From positions 7,185,214 through 7,249,213 of the forward strand of contig NC_090964.1 of the NCBI RefSeq assembly GCF_040807025.1: a stretch of 64,000 bases of DNA, written 5' to 3'. Numbering within the stretch: the first letter of the stretch is position 1; each line of letters opens with the position of its first letter. The notes beneath the pieces are model-generated. The model worked only from the letters and a program-made list of their open reading frames with translations, ran no database searches and was not told where the DNA came from. Positions 24,444-35,941 of this stretch are shown here, piece by piece. The position numbers and the translations under genes are program-made. Origin of the DNA: Struthio camelus (Eukaryota > Chordata > Aves > Struthioniformes > Struthionidae).

Positions 24444-25145
24444 GGCCCTGAGGTGACCGTGGCCATCAGGTAGCTGGCCAATGCTGAGGTGACTGGGGCC
24501 CTGAGGTGACCAAGGGCCCTGAGGTGACCGTGGCCGTGAGGTGACCAAGGGCTGTGAGAAAACCAAGGGCCCTGAGGTGACCATGGCCCTGAGGTGACCG
24601 TGGCCATGAGGTAACTGGCCAATGCTGAGGTGACCGTGGCCCTGAGGTGACCGTGGCCTTGAGGTGACCAAGGGCTGTGAGGAAACCAAGGTCTCTGAGG
24701 TGATCATGGCCCTGAGGTGACCATGGCCATGAAGTACCTGGCCAATGCTGAGGTGACTGTGGCCCTGAGGTGACCAAGGGCCCTGAGGTGACTGTGGCCT
24801 TGAGGTGCCAAGGGCTGTGAGGAAACCAAGGGCTCTGAGGTGATCGTGGCCCTAAGGTGACCGTGGCCATGAGATAACTGGCCAATGCTGAGGTGACTGC
24901 AGCCATGAGGTGACCAAGGGCGCTGAGGTGACCGTGGCCATGAGGTAACTGGCCAACACTTGAGGTGACTGTGGCCCGGAGAGGTGGCCATGGCCTTGAG
25001 GTGACCAAGGCCTGTGAGGAAACCAAGGGCTGTGAGGTGACCAAGGACCCTGAGCTAACTGGCCAGCCCTGAGGTGACCATGGCCATGAGGTGCCTGGCC
25101 AGCTCTGAGGTGACCGTGGCCATGAGGTGACCAAGGGCAGTGAGC
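24444..25145. repeat. 18-bp minisatellite, about 38 units
   Basis: Variants of CTGAGGTGACCnnGGCC repeat for about 700 bp with a period near 18 bp. A distinctive variant, CTGGCCAatgcTGAGG and relatives, recurs at 24474, 24615, 24738, 24878, 24949, 25059 and 25095, at intervals that are roughly multiples of 18, so there is higher-order structure from block duplication. Because the period is divisible by three, the minus strand stays open across it, but that frame is a repeat artefact. The array ends next to the STMN1 CpG island. Confidence 0.9.
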
Positions 25146-25149
25146 TGAC

Positions 25150-26950
25150 CAGCCCAGCAACGGCTCCGCTCTCACCACGCGCCCCCGAGGGGAAGGGCGA
25201 GCCCCAAATCGCGAGGCCGCGCTGCCTCAGGCGCTGCCAGTCGCCCGCGGGACCGGGGCGGGAGACAAAGGGAGTCCCGCCGCCCCCCGGGCGCAGGCGG
25301 GCAGCGCGGCGCGGAGGCGCGCGACCGCCGGCGCCGCCCGCGCAGGCGAGGCGCGGCGAGACCAAGCCTCGCGCCCTTCCCTTCCCGCCCCCCCCCCTCC
25401 CCGCGCCGCCGGGCCGCGGGGGTCGCAGCCCCGCGCTCCCGCCCCCCTCCCGGACTACAGCTCCCGCCATGCACCCGGCGGCGGGGAGGGGAGGGAGGGG
25501 GAGCGAACCCCCCGCCTCGCCCTCCCCGCCGGCCCCCCGGCGGGCGGCACGTGCCGCCGCGCTCGGCCAATGGGGGCGGGGCGGGGCGGGTCACGTGCCA
25601 TTGTTTGGCGCTTTTGTGCGCGGCGGGGCGGTTGGGAGCGGAGTGTGGCTGGCGCTGCGGAGGGAGCAGGTGGGTGTGCGCGGCGCCGGGCAGCGAGCGG
25701 CCCCCGGGGTGCTTCCTTCCCCCCACACCCCCAAGACCTCCGCCTTTCTCCGGTGGCCGCCTCGATGGAGGTGGAGGAGCGGCAGCCGTCGGGGGCTGTC
25801 GCGGCGGGGAGCCTCGAGGAGAGGGAAGAAAGGGCGATGATCTGAGGAGGGGCTCGGCGCTCGACAGGGCGTGTGTCGGCGGGGCTGGCGGCCGTAGGAA
25901 TACCCTGGGAAGGGGGGAGGGGTGGCGGTGTCGGTTCCGAAGCGCGACCGTTCCCATTCAGAGGACGACACCCAGGCGGCGGGTGTCCGCGCGAGAGGAG
26001 GGGCGGCGGGGCAGGTCAGCCGCCGAGGGGCTCTGGAGCGGCTGTCGTGTGCGAAGGGGAGGGGGCTCCGCTCGCGTGTGCCTTTTGTCCCTTCCCCGCT
26101 GCTTGGGGGGGAGGTTGTCGCGTACTCCCCCCCCCGTCCGCCGGTGCCTCCCGAGGGTGGGGGGAGAGGGAGCCGCGGTGACAAAGAGGAGCAGGGGCTG
26201 CGGGAGACAATGGGCGGGGAGCTTCCCCTCCCTCCGCCGAGGGGGCTTCTATTGTCCTGATAGCGGCACGGCGAGAGCCCTCGGCGCGGCTTCTCCAAGG
26301 GGAGACGCCCTTAATCGCGGCGGAGGAGAAAGAGGCGGTGGCGCTTCCCCCCTCCCCTCCCTGACAGGACCCCGCCATTGTTAGTGGGGAAGGGGCGGCG
26401 CCGAGGCAGCCGCGCCCCGCTGCCATCGAGCCCGGCTGCCCGCGGCGGTGGCGGAACCCGCTCCGCGGCCGCGGGGCAGGGCGAGCCCTCCGCGGGGACG
26501 GGGAGGGGGGCTGAGCGCCGCGGGGCTCCGGCGCGGGGTGGGAGTGGGGGGGGGGGGTTGGCGGTCCGCACCTGCGGTGGGCGGAGGGGAGCGGTCGGGG
26601 GCGCCCAGGTGCCCGGATGTTACCGTTAGCCCCGCCCCCTCCCCCGAGCCCCCCGCGCGCGCTCTCCGGCGGTTTGAATTCGGTGCGGTTGGAGAGGCGC
26701 GGGCGGCAGGGGCGGGGCCCGGCGCCAGCCGCGCGACGCCCTCGGCGCCCATTGGCTGGGAGCGGGCGGCGGCCCCTGCGGCGCGCGGGGCAGCCCCCGT
26801 GGGGCCGGCTGGGTGCCCGGGTCCCAGCGCCGCCCGCTGCCGTGGCGGGGCCGGCGGGGGGCCGCGCCGCTGCCTTGCGAAGCCTGGAGGAGCCGGATCC
26901 GCCGATGCCGCCCCCCGTTTGCTCCCGGCAGCAGCTGCGCGGCTCTAGGG
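25150..26950 (+). promoter_or_regulatory. STMN1: STMN1 CpG-island promoter region
   Basis: The island contains two promoter-like clusters. Upstream: a ZNF143-type site ACTACAGCTCCCGCCATGC at 25454-25472, CCAAT at 25567-25571, GC boxes, an E-box CACGTG at 25592-25597 and an E2F-type TTTGGCGC at 25604-25611. The downstream cluster has a CHR-like TTTGAA at 26673-26678 and an inverted CCAAT (ATTGG) at 26751-26755. E2F and CHR elements are typical of cell-cycle genes, which fits stathmin. Start sites are inferred. Confidence 0.65.
25612..25669 (+). other. STMN1: Candidate STMN1 noncoding exon 1 (3' end)
   Basis: A GAGCAG|GTGGGT donor at 25670 follows the CCAAT/E-box/E2F cluster by about 60 bases and could close a short noncoding first exon that splices to the ATG exon at 27794. 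The 5' end is a guess. Confidence 0.4.
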
Positions 26951-27793
26951 CCTGTCATTCCGCAGGGCTCATGCAGGCACTGAGCTTCAGCTCTTGCCTC
27001 ACTCCTGCTTGCTGTCTGGTGGTGGGTGGGACTGAATTTTTGACTCGTCTACTGTGTGATCTTATTGTCCCTGTCTTCACTTTATCGTCTGTTTTCAAAA
27101 AACAACAACCTTTTTTTCCCTTCAGCATTTCCTTAGAATGCTTTGTGTTGCACTTCAATAACAGCCCTCTCTAACAAGTGATGCTGGCCAAGGCAAAATG
27201 CTTGTGCTCCTTCTGTTGTGCTATGACTCTGCCTTTGAGTAGCTTGGGACAAAGGATGCGTTTGGCTCCAGTTGCACAAATTTCACATTTAAATGAGCTT
27301 AATGTACATGTTTAAGGTGATTTGGAAGCAGCTGGAGTTGCATCTCTACTGTCTTTCTATAATTTATTTCTCTGAAGTAAAATACAGTACCCATCTGCTT
27401 TAGTTGAGCTAAATTGTGCCTTAGAGAAATATTTAGTGTATGTTGTACACTGAAGTAATGTATGCATTGTAAATTTAACTGCTTAATATACAACTGCGTT
27501 GTATATTTCAATTGCAATACAGTGAAGTGGGGACTGAAACTATGCAGATAGGCAGTAGTCAATTCAAACATACCAATTCTGTGAAAATTGGGAACATTCT
27601 TTCATTCCCATTTTATCTGCTCCCAGTAGGGTACATCACTCTCATTCCTGGGGTGGTTTGGAAGTAGAGAATGCATTGACTTGTCTGACTGTCTTTTGTT
27701 TCTAGTAATACTTCCCAATTTTATTGGGAGTTAAGAGTGGAGAGAAACTCATGTACTGGCTAATCAAAGACATGATGTCTCTTTATTATCTAG

Positions 27794-30257
27794 GAGTCCA
27801 GTTGATTGACGTTCTCCCAAAGCTCGCTTCTTGAGTCTGTTTTCTTGGACATGGCTACTTCTGGTATGTAATGTTTAGCGCTGAATGCTCTTGTGTTTTT
27901 TTTTTCTAAACTTAAAATTGCTCTCGAAGAGGAGGAAAAAATGCAGCCAAATGAAGCATAGTCACTATGCTTTTCTCCCATCTCTAGGCTTCTTTGGAGA
28001 AGCTGTTACACTGAGTGCTTCTGAAAACATACTAAAAGCCATTTCTAACTAGGCTGGCTACATCTGTTAGCAGACAGGCTTCAGTTCATCTGCGTGCCAT
28101 CTGCTCAGTTAGCAAAACTGACTATCATGTAGACATCTTGGTGATCAAAACTTGTGTGCTAGTACAGCTGGACTCAAACAGGGCTGACATGCCTGTTCAT
28201 AGGTGTTTGAAGTGCAGAACACGGGCTCAATGTTTTGCTGAGAACTGGTCTCGGTTCTTAGCCCTGCCAGGTCAGACTGTAGGCAGATACCTTGGAGCTC
28301 TTCCATAGATTTCTTTTTTTTTTCCTTCACTGAAGAAGGAATGCTTTTCACTTGAAGTACTGATGAACTTATTTTTCATGACCCTAGTATTAGAGTAAAA
28401 TGTCTGGCACTTGGATAATGTATATCCAAGGTTTAGAAACAAAATTGCCTGCTTCCATTTTGAATGGGGGTGCTGCTTAAAGTGAGACTTGGACAGGCTT
28501 GGATGCTGCCCCTCTCCTGGAATGAACCTTTTGTGGCCCTGGATTTCTGAAGGCTCTTTTTCAAGTCACCTGAATCAGTTCCTGGCTTAAAATACCAATT
28601 TTGTGTTTTGCAGATATTCAAGTGAAGGAACTGGAAAAGCGTGCCTCTGGGCAGGCATTTGAGCTGATACTCAGTCCCCGCTCAAAAGAAGCAGTTCCAG
28701 AATTTCCTCTTTCTCCCCCGAAGAAGAAGGATCTGTCATTGGAAGAAATTCAGAAGAAGTTGGAAGCAGCGGAGGAGAGACGTAAGGTAAATTCAAAACA
28801 ACAAGCTTAACAGGTTAAAGGAGCTCTGCTGAACTGTTCTTTGTAGGAGTTTTTTTAAGTCTTGCTTTTTGCTTGAGACAGATGATTAGCAGTCTGTACT
28901 GCTGTAAACAGAATATTAACTGAGTTCTGGTAGAATCTCTGAGGTTTTTAGGAAGTTTTGTGATGGTCAGGAAGGCCTTAGCTTTGTTCAAGAAATGATC
29001 TTGAGTGGTCACTTCCAAAACTGGGGGAGAGTATTGAGTTGAGAGAAGTGATGCTCTTCTGGAAAGAAATTGATTTTTCTTGTCTTTTGTCTAAAACCTC
29101 AGGAAAGTATCAAGTTTTCCTAGAAAACTTAGTGATGAATCACTAATTAGGTTTGCCAGTACAGAGTCTTGGTTGATACATGATCTTGCTGTTGAAATGT
29201 GGCTTAAAGACCTTGGCTGTACAACAGAGGCCTAGGAATCTAAGTGCAGTCTCCTGTGTGTCCAGGATCGCAGTAATTCGTTATGCTGAGAAGTAAGAAT
29301 GTTCTTGGAAAGATGTATTAGTATAAACAAAAATCCATGTGTTCTTTCTTTTGGGGAAAAGTCCAATTAACAAAACTTCTAACTAATGGCAGAAACTTAC
29401 TTTCCTGTGTATTTTGCCCTAGTGAAATGGGGGTTATGGGTGTAGGGGGAAGCACTGGGGAGCTTTGTCCTGAATCATGAGGTTATCCCATTCTCCACTG
29501 AAGTAGCAGAAGACTCTTGAAAGAATTGCAGACAATCTGACTGTAACTGTCTGTGTAGTTCATTTGTGCTTAAAACATGCATGGTCTACTTTGTTAGTCT
29601 CATGAAGCGGAAGTCTTGAAGCAGCTAGCTGAGAAACGGGAGCATGAAAAAGAAGTGCTTCAGAAAGCAATTGAAGAAAATAACAACTTCAGCAAAATGG
29701 CAGAAGAGAAGCTGACCCACAAAATGGAAGCTAACAAAGAAAACCGCGAGGCACAAATGGCTGCTAAACTGGAACGCTTGAGGGAGAAGGTAGGTTTAGA
29801 GTTCTGGGCCCCCATTTGGGGGAGAACTACCTCTTTACTTTGCAAACCAGCCGTGTGGGTACATATCTGTATTTTAAGCTGAGTAAATGGCCGAGTGTGG
29901 GGATCTCTATGAATAGATGGATGTCCTTGGGTGTTTGTCTAATAAAGATTATTAAATCTACAAGAGTCTTTGCAGAAATCCTCTTGAGGGAGAGGAGATG
30001 GACGGAGTTGTAGCTTCTTGCTTACTCTGAAAAGTTTAATTTCCATAACCTCTGTCATGGTTCATCTTGTTGGTTGGAGGGGTGGGAACTTGGGTCAGAA
30101 GGCAGAGTCACATGCTCTTCTGCCAACCTGGAGTCCTGCCGTTCTCTGAACTTGGGCAACTGACTGCTTCGATGCTGTTATCTTTCAGGACAAGCATATT
30201 GAAGAGGTTCGAAAGAACAAAGAAGGCAAAGACCCTGGTGAGGCCGAAACCGACTGA
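27794..30257 (+). CDS. STMN1: Stathmin 1 (oncoprotein 18)
   Basis: Stathmin sequesters alpha/beta-tubulin dimers and promotes microtubule catastrophe; mitotic phosphorylation switches it off. The ATG exon spans 27794-27863 after a TATCTAG acceptor, with ATG at 27851. Coding then continues in 28614-28786, 29598-29789 and 30189-30257, all in phase with GT-AG borders, for 148 residues. The regulatory N-terminus keeps the four known phosphosites: Ser16 (KRAS), Ser25 (LSPR), Ser38 (LSPP) and Ser63 (RRKS, across the junction of the second and third coding exons). The rest is one long charged helix, e.g. [20 protein letters not shown] and [15 protein letters not shown], that holds two tubulins. The C-terminus is KDPGEAETD. 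The protein is almost identical to mammalian stathmin. Only five codons' worth of coding sequence lie in the ATG exon. Confidence 0.97.
29941..29946 (+). terminator. STMN1: Possible intronic poly(A) signal in STMN1 intron 4
   Basis: AATAAA lies 58 bases after the stop codon (29880-29882) that would be met if the exon ending at 29789 is not spliced. Together they could make a short isoform with a different C-terminus. Confidence 0.3.
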
Positions 30258-30657
30258 CTTCATTCTGGAAACTGACTCTCCCCCTTCTCTAAATATCCAA
30301 AGACTGTACTGGCCAGTGGTTTTTCTTTTTTGGTTTTTGTTTTTTAAGTTTCTAGAAACTGATGTAGAACTGTAAAGTTAGATCCAAACTGTACACTTTC
30401 TTTGGGGGCTAGAGGGGAGACCTTACATGTTTCACTTTTCTAAAGTGTTGTCTTTCCAGTGTAGCTATCTTCTTGTTGCATCCTTTTCTACTCCAGAGCG
30501 CTTGCTACTGGGTTGATGGCTAGTACTGTATCAGCTCTGTAAGACTTTGTGAAAGGAATATGTAGTATACTATTCCATGCTGAATATCTGTAACACTTCA
30601 AAATCTGACTCTGTCCCAGTCTTCTAAAATACTACTGTAACTGAGTGACTAAATAAA
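30258..30657 (+). other. STMN1: STMN1 3' UTR
   Basis: From the TGA at 30255-30257 to AATAAA at 30652-30657. T-rich and AT-rich elements are present. No other signal is evident. Confidence 0.75.
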
Positions 30658-30659
30658 GC

Positions 30660-33150
30660 TGCACAGTGCTGTTACCATGAGAATTATTTCTAAAAGTGAC
30701 ATAAGACATGACATGGGTTAGCTGAGGTTTAAGGGAAGTCCTTAATCAACACTGGATATAAGTCTGTAGCAGCACTTCTCCTTACCGTCCATGGGAATGC
30801 TGCATGACTGCCTTTTCCCTAGAGCACTTTCATTGTCTTAATTTTACAGTGAGAGCTTTGTTTTGACACCTCAGCAGTTGTCAGCTGTTGTGTTTTTGCT
30901 AAAATGGTTTAGAACCACCTCCCTTTGGATGCTGACACTTCAACAAGCAAGTCCTTGTTACCACATGACTCCAGTCTCTTTTTCTTGTTTTGGGGCTTTT
31001 GTGTAAGGATTTCTAGAATGTTAATTCTGCTGTTGAATTGTGACTTCTGTGCTGCTTCATGTAATGTCACAAAGCTTAAGTTCAGGAACCTGTTCTATTT
31101 GGGATCATGTGCCTGCCTGAACAGAAGACGCTGCTGTAGATAAGATCTGTTTTTAATTTTGTCTGCTGCGGGTACTCTGTTAGGATAGTAAATTATGCTG
31201 CAGGGTGAGTCTGAAGATCAAATCTTCCCTGCAAATGGATGCATATCATCTTGGTTTTTCTGGGATGTGAAAAATGGGTGCAACTGTACTTGTGCTGTGA
31301 GCAAAGATGCTTTTTTGGTGGATTAGGTGGTAGAGTTACTGTATTGCATAGTTACTTTGTGCTTTAAAGGCAAATGAAACAAACCCCTCTTCTCTAAGAC
31401 TGATCCAGGGAGTGTCATGCGCATCCACAAGTGTTCACACTTCTCTGCAGTAAAGACAAGGTTGCATTTGGTGTGAGTAAATAGCCACCTGCCTACAGCT
31501 GCTTCACTCCAAACATCTTTGTTTGGAAGGCACTTGGCTTCAAAGATTGCCTTCTGCCGGAGCAGGGAAGCTGTGAAGGCACTTGGATTTGACAGCTTCT
31601 GTTAGTGTCAGCACCAGTGCCAATTCTGAAATTAAGCAGTAAGTATTTGAAACTTTAAGAGAAGCACTCGGTCATGTTTTCCCCAGTTTGTGTCCTTAAT
31701 CCTTAGGCCTGCTACAATGTGTATTTTTGGGTTTGTCTGGCATCTGTAGCCTCTGGCACTGGACAGGTAATGGATTTGGATAATCTGCAGATGGAAAACC
31801 TAGTAGGGTCTGGGTGTGGGTTTTTCTTTGGGGTTTTGTTCTTTTTAAATGGGGCTGATTGAGTAGTGGACCACTTTCTTAGTGTTCTGAGGCTTGTTGA
31901 AGAAGAGACCTGCCTTTAGAAGGCTTTATGTATCCCACTTACTGCATCAGACTTGCACTTAATTAGCCAAAAAGTATAGGAGGCTGTTTGAACAATAGAA
32001 GAAGGTTGAGACTACAGTGAGATAATATCAAGCTTGAGATGTTTGGGTAGCTGGAAGCCTTCACGTGAAGAATTTTCAGAAGCACTGTAATACTCTTAAC
32101 TTAAGGTAAGACAGACAGACAGTGTTTCTGCCTGTTGGAAAGGAGGCACCCTTTGCAGGGTGAAATACTGCAGGCTTTTTAATGGCACTTACCAGCCTTG
32201 CATAAATTGAGAGCAGGATCCATGCAGGGGAGGTGAATAGGACAATGAAAGAGAAGCTAAACGTTGAACAGACTTGAATCCATTACATAAAAATGCATAG
32301 GAAATAATTTGAGTTTTTATAATATAAAAAGTGATCACTGGGTCAGTTCCCATATATAATATTACATACAATTAGCAGCCACCCCTCCTCCCCCCAAAAT
32401 CTTCAACCTACTGCTTTGCTGCCTGAGGAGTTCAAATGTTCCAAATGCTTTGGGGCCTTTTCAAGGCACTGGCAGAACCCAAACAGTGTTGAGAGTAAGA
32501 AAAGATGCAAAATGAATGGGAGTTCCTTACTTGCCAAAGCTGTCAGATGTGAGCTAGAGAGGCCTTCTGTTGTCCAGTCTTTTGCTTTATGTGGCTTCTT
32601 GTGTTAAATGGAGCTTAATGCCCAGGGTCTAGTTCCTCTGAGAGCAGCTGTGGGGAGGGAAGGTTGGAGGAGAGAATGAAATGTGGGGGTGCAAAGAGGG
32701 AGAGGATGGTAACAGTTTGGGAAGGACTGTGAGGAAAACAACTGTGGCACAGAGGAGAGAGTACAGGAGATGAAAGTCATGCTGATTTATTTTATGTTGA
32801 GATTATCCTTAACCTGTGCTGGATAAATCATTAAGAGGAAAAAGAACTCAGCGCAGTTCTGCGGTAAGCAGGGTTCTGGGCTGTTGCCGAACTGTGTGAT
32901 CCATCAGCTCCTGAAAGGTTTACAGCCTGGTTAATGGGAAAACATGCATCCTTTTTGTCATGGCTGCTTCCTGCAGCAAACGATCATCTCCAGGACACAA
33001 GAAGAACCTGGTCTCTGGATGGGTTTTTTGGAGCTACAGCTGGTAAGCTGACATCAGAAGGCAGCTGTGTAAAGATAAACAACCTTTAGAGTACATTAAG
33101 GATGATATGTAAGTAATCTAATCGTGGGCTTTTAAAATTGCTTCTTAAGT
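30660..33150. other. Intergenic between STMN1 and PAQR7
   Basis: AT-rich sequence with no recognisable exon, RNA gene or transposon. It ends at the PAQR7-side CpG island. Confidence 0.5.
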
Positions 33151-33164
33151 TTCTTAATTTCTTC

Positions 33165-33640
33165 TCGAGCGCACGTGGGGAACTCGTGCGGTTTGGCCGC
33201 GGGCTGCAGCGGGGCTGGAGGAGGGGGAGGCCGCGGCTTGCGCGGGGCTGCCGCGGGGGCGGGGCCCGGCCGAGCGCGGGGGCGGGGCCGGCGGAGGGGG
33301 CGGCCGCTGCGGGGGAGCGGCCCGGCCCGCGGCTCCGGGAGCGGAGGGCAGCGGCTGCCGGGAGCGCAGCGCAGCGCAGTGCAGCCGCCAGCCGGCTCAG
33401 CAGGTGCCTTCGCGGGGAGCCGGGCGGTGGCAGCGGTTGGGGCGGCTTCCCAGGGCTCTCGGGGCCGGGGGAGCAGGGGGCTGGGGAGACCTCCGCGGTG
33501 CCGGGGTCGCGGGTCCCGGCGGGGAGCCCTGCCTGGGGCAGTGGGACCTGCTGGGCCCCCAGGAGCGGAGGGCAGGGGGCCTGGGGTCATCCCTGCTGCC
33601 CCTTGCCTCTGACTGCAGAGGACTTTGACCCAGCATGCAT
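33165..33640 (+). promoter_or_regulatory. PAQR7: CpG island, probable PAQR7 promoter and noncoding exon 1
   Basis: A sharp GC-rich island in AT-rich surroundings. GC boxes (GGGGCGGGGCC types) cluster at 33250-33300. A CTCAGCAG|GTGCCT donor at 33404 could end a noncoding first exon on the plus strand. PAQR7 is the next gene downstream in that orientation. Assignment rests on position. Confidence 0.5.
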
Positions 33641-34310
33641 CTGAATCCCGAAATACCCCAGGCACCTTCAGGAAGCAAGTTCGCAGGAGGAGGGATCGCT
33701 CCCTGGCTGCCCCATAAAAGATTTCTGCAAGTCTGATAAAATTGCTGCTGTGGGAGGAAGGAGAGGCTGGCCAGGCCTGGCGCCCAGCCACGGCGTACGA
33801 ACTGCATTCGCAGATAGCCTGTGTTTGGTGAGCCTGGGCCAAATTCAGAAAGAGCTGAACGTAATTAAAAATAAAACACATATTTGTGCTTAAGAAGGAT
33901 AATTAGTGGTCTGCATAGGAGCAAATATGCATGTAAACAGCTGGAGAGGGAGTCAGCGTGTCTCATTAAGGAAAATTCAGCAGGATGGGTGGATGCTACT
34001 TGAGAAAGGAAGTACTCTGTAGGAAATAACAGGCGCTTGAGGCAACGTTATTGACGTCTTACAGGTATGTGGATGCTGTTATTCAGAGTACAAGTGAGAT
34101 TAAGGATTCCCAATGCAGCGCAGGATGTTTGTAACTGAATTTTGTAAGAGCCTCACAGATTAAGTCCTGCCCAAACAAGTTTGGGACTAACTGACGTAAA
34201 TACCAATCTGTATCCTGTCTCGTGTTTGGCTGCTTTGAATACAGACTTTTTCCCCGTTGGTTTTGTCACAGCATCTCCCTCGACAGAAGCTGGGGGCATC
34301 TTTCCCGCAG

Positions 34311-34410
34311 GAATTTGGCTTCTTGCTGCCACACGGTCTGCACCCGAGCCCCCTTCCCACGTACCGCAGCTTTCCTCGGGGGCAGCCCTGGCTCGGTGAC
34401 TGGCGTGAAG
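34311..34410 (+). other. PAQR7: Candidate noncoding internal exon (PAQR7 5' UTR)
   Basis: A 100-base segment flanked by a good acceptor (CTTTCCCGCAG at 34310) and a consensus donor (GAAG|GTAAGT at 34411). It has no conserved reading frame and lies between the CpG island and the PAQR7 coding exon, so it may be a 5' UTR exon. A run of 19 Cs (34460-34478) follows in the intron. Confidence 0.35.
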
Positions 34411-35941
34411 GTAAGTGCTCCATGCAGCGGGTGGCTTTCTTTTTCTTCTAAATTGCCTTCCCCCCCCCCCCCCCCCCCAAAGGTTTTGATCTAAATAGCC
34501 TTACCTAGGAAGCTCTGCTCTTGCCCATATCTTCCCCAGCAGGAGTCAGGGTTGTTTCAGTTCAACGGAGTCCTTGCAAGTCCGGAAGAGGTCTAGGAAG
34601 TTAATTTTTCACTGGCAGCCTGCGTGTAGTTCAGTGTTACAGTAGGGCCTAGCAGGCCGAGCAGGGATGCAGATCGCAGTCTGCGAAGTGATGCCCCCAG
34701 TCAGGCCAATTGCACTGGTTTTCTTGTGGGGACCTTTTTAACCAGGCTGGGTGGGCAGATGGGGCAGGAAAAGAGGGCTCAAGGGACTCTGAGCAGCAGG
34801 CAACCTATTTTTATCTTCTGTGCTCCTCAGCTTCAGACAGGCATAAGTTACGTAGCTATCTACCCCATTTTGATGAGGAAATTATGGATTTTTTTTTTAA
34901 TAGTCCCATCCCCTCCTACTACTATTTCCAAACTTTGGAGAGCTTTTCCTATCTGAGATGTCCTGAAATGACTGAACTTGCCAAGAATTAAGACTGTAAA
35001 CAGCAGTGGAATTGGAGGGAGTCTGGCTGTTGTTGTCTCTAAAACTTGTTGAGCAAATCTGGTTAGCCTAGATAGGTAAAGAGTGAAAAAAGACCTAGTC
35101 CCAAGCATGTTCTTTTCAATGGGTTTCTAAGGCAGCTTTACAAAACCAGGAAAAGCTGGCAATGTCTGCTTTGTCTCTGCAAGGACAGCAGCTTCAAAAA
35201 TGTAAACATGGAAAATTTTGCTTTCAGAGATTATGCTGTTTCTAAACCTCAGTGATGCAATAGGATAGTCACTCAAGCTTAAAAGGTTTTGTACAAAACC
35301 ACATGGAAAATAGGACTGGGAAAAAAGGCAATAAAAACTCAAAACATGGAACTTATTTACATGTTTTGTTAGTGATGTTACAGTTATTTACATTCTAAAG
35401 TGCGGCCCCTTTGCAGGCAGAAGAGGTCACCTATTTAACTGCTTGCAGGGAGGTTACACACTAAGTGCTTGTGAAGACAGACGCTGCAATCAATTTAAAA
35501 GGGAAAACTTGGGCTGCTTCTTGAGCTGGAAGTTCGTTCAGGATGCTGTGGGTCTCAAACCTCACAAACCGCCAGGAAAGCGTGAGCTGAGGCCAACTAG
35601 GAATTGCTATAGCCTCTGAAGTGTTGTATCAGTTAACCCCTTACTTGCGTCCTCTACCTTATGCTCTTCCAGACTGTCCCTTGTACAGTATGGGGTACTC
35701 TAGCAGGGGTTCTTAAATCTCATTTCAGCCCCTTTAATGTGGCTATTTTTGCGGATTCATTTATTTCAGATATTATATAATGAGGCCATTCTCTTCTCAT
35801 GCGTGACTTTACATGTCTTAAAAAGCCAATAACGTTCAGCCTCCCCTCAATTTTGGTGAAGTCCCTAATACACCACGGTAAAACTTTCTGTTTGTCCCAA
35901 AGGGCGTTCTGCTTGGCAGTGAATCAGAGTTTGGCTGCATC

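Noticed and set aside
24466-25470. 334-codon open frame on the minus strand
   Set aside because: It is made of the 18-bp minisatellite, whose period is divisible by three, plus GC-island sequence. There is no family resemblance and no promoter on that strand.
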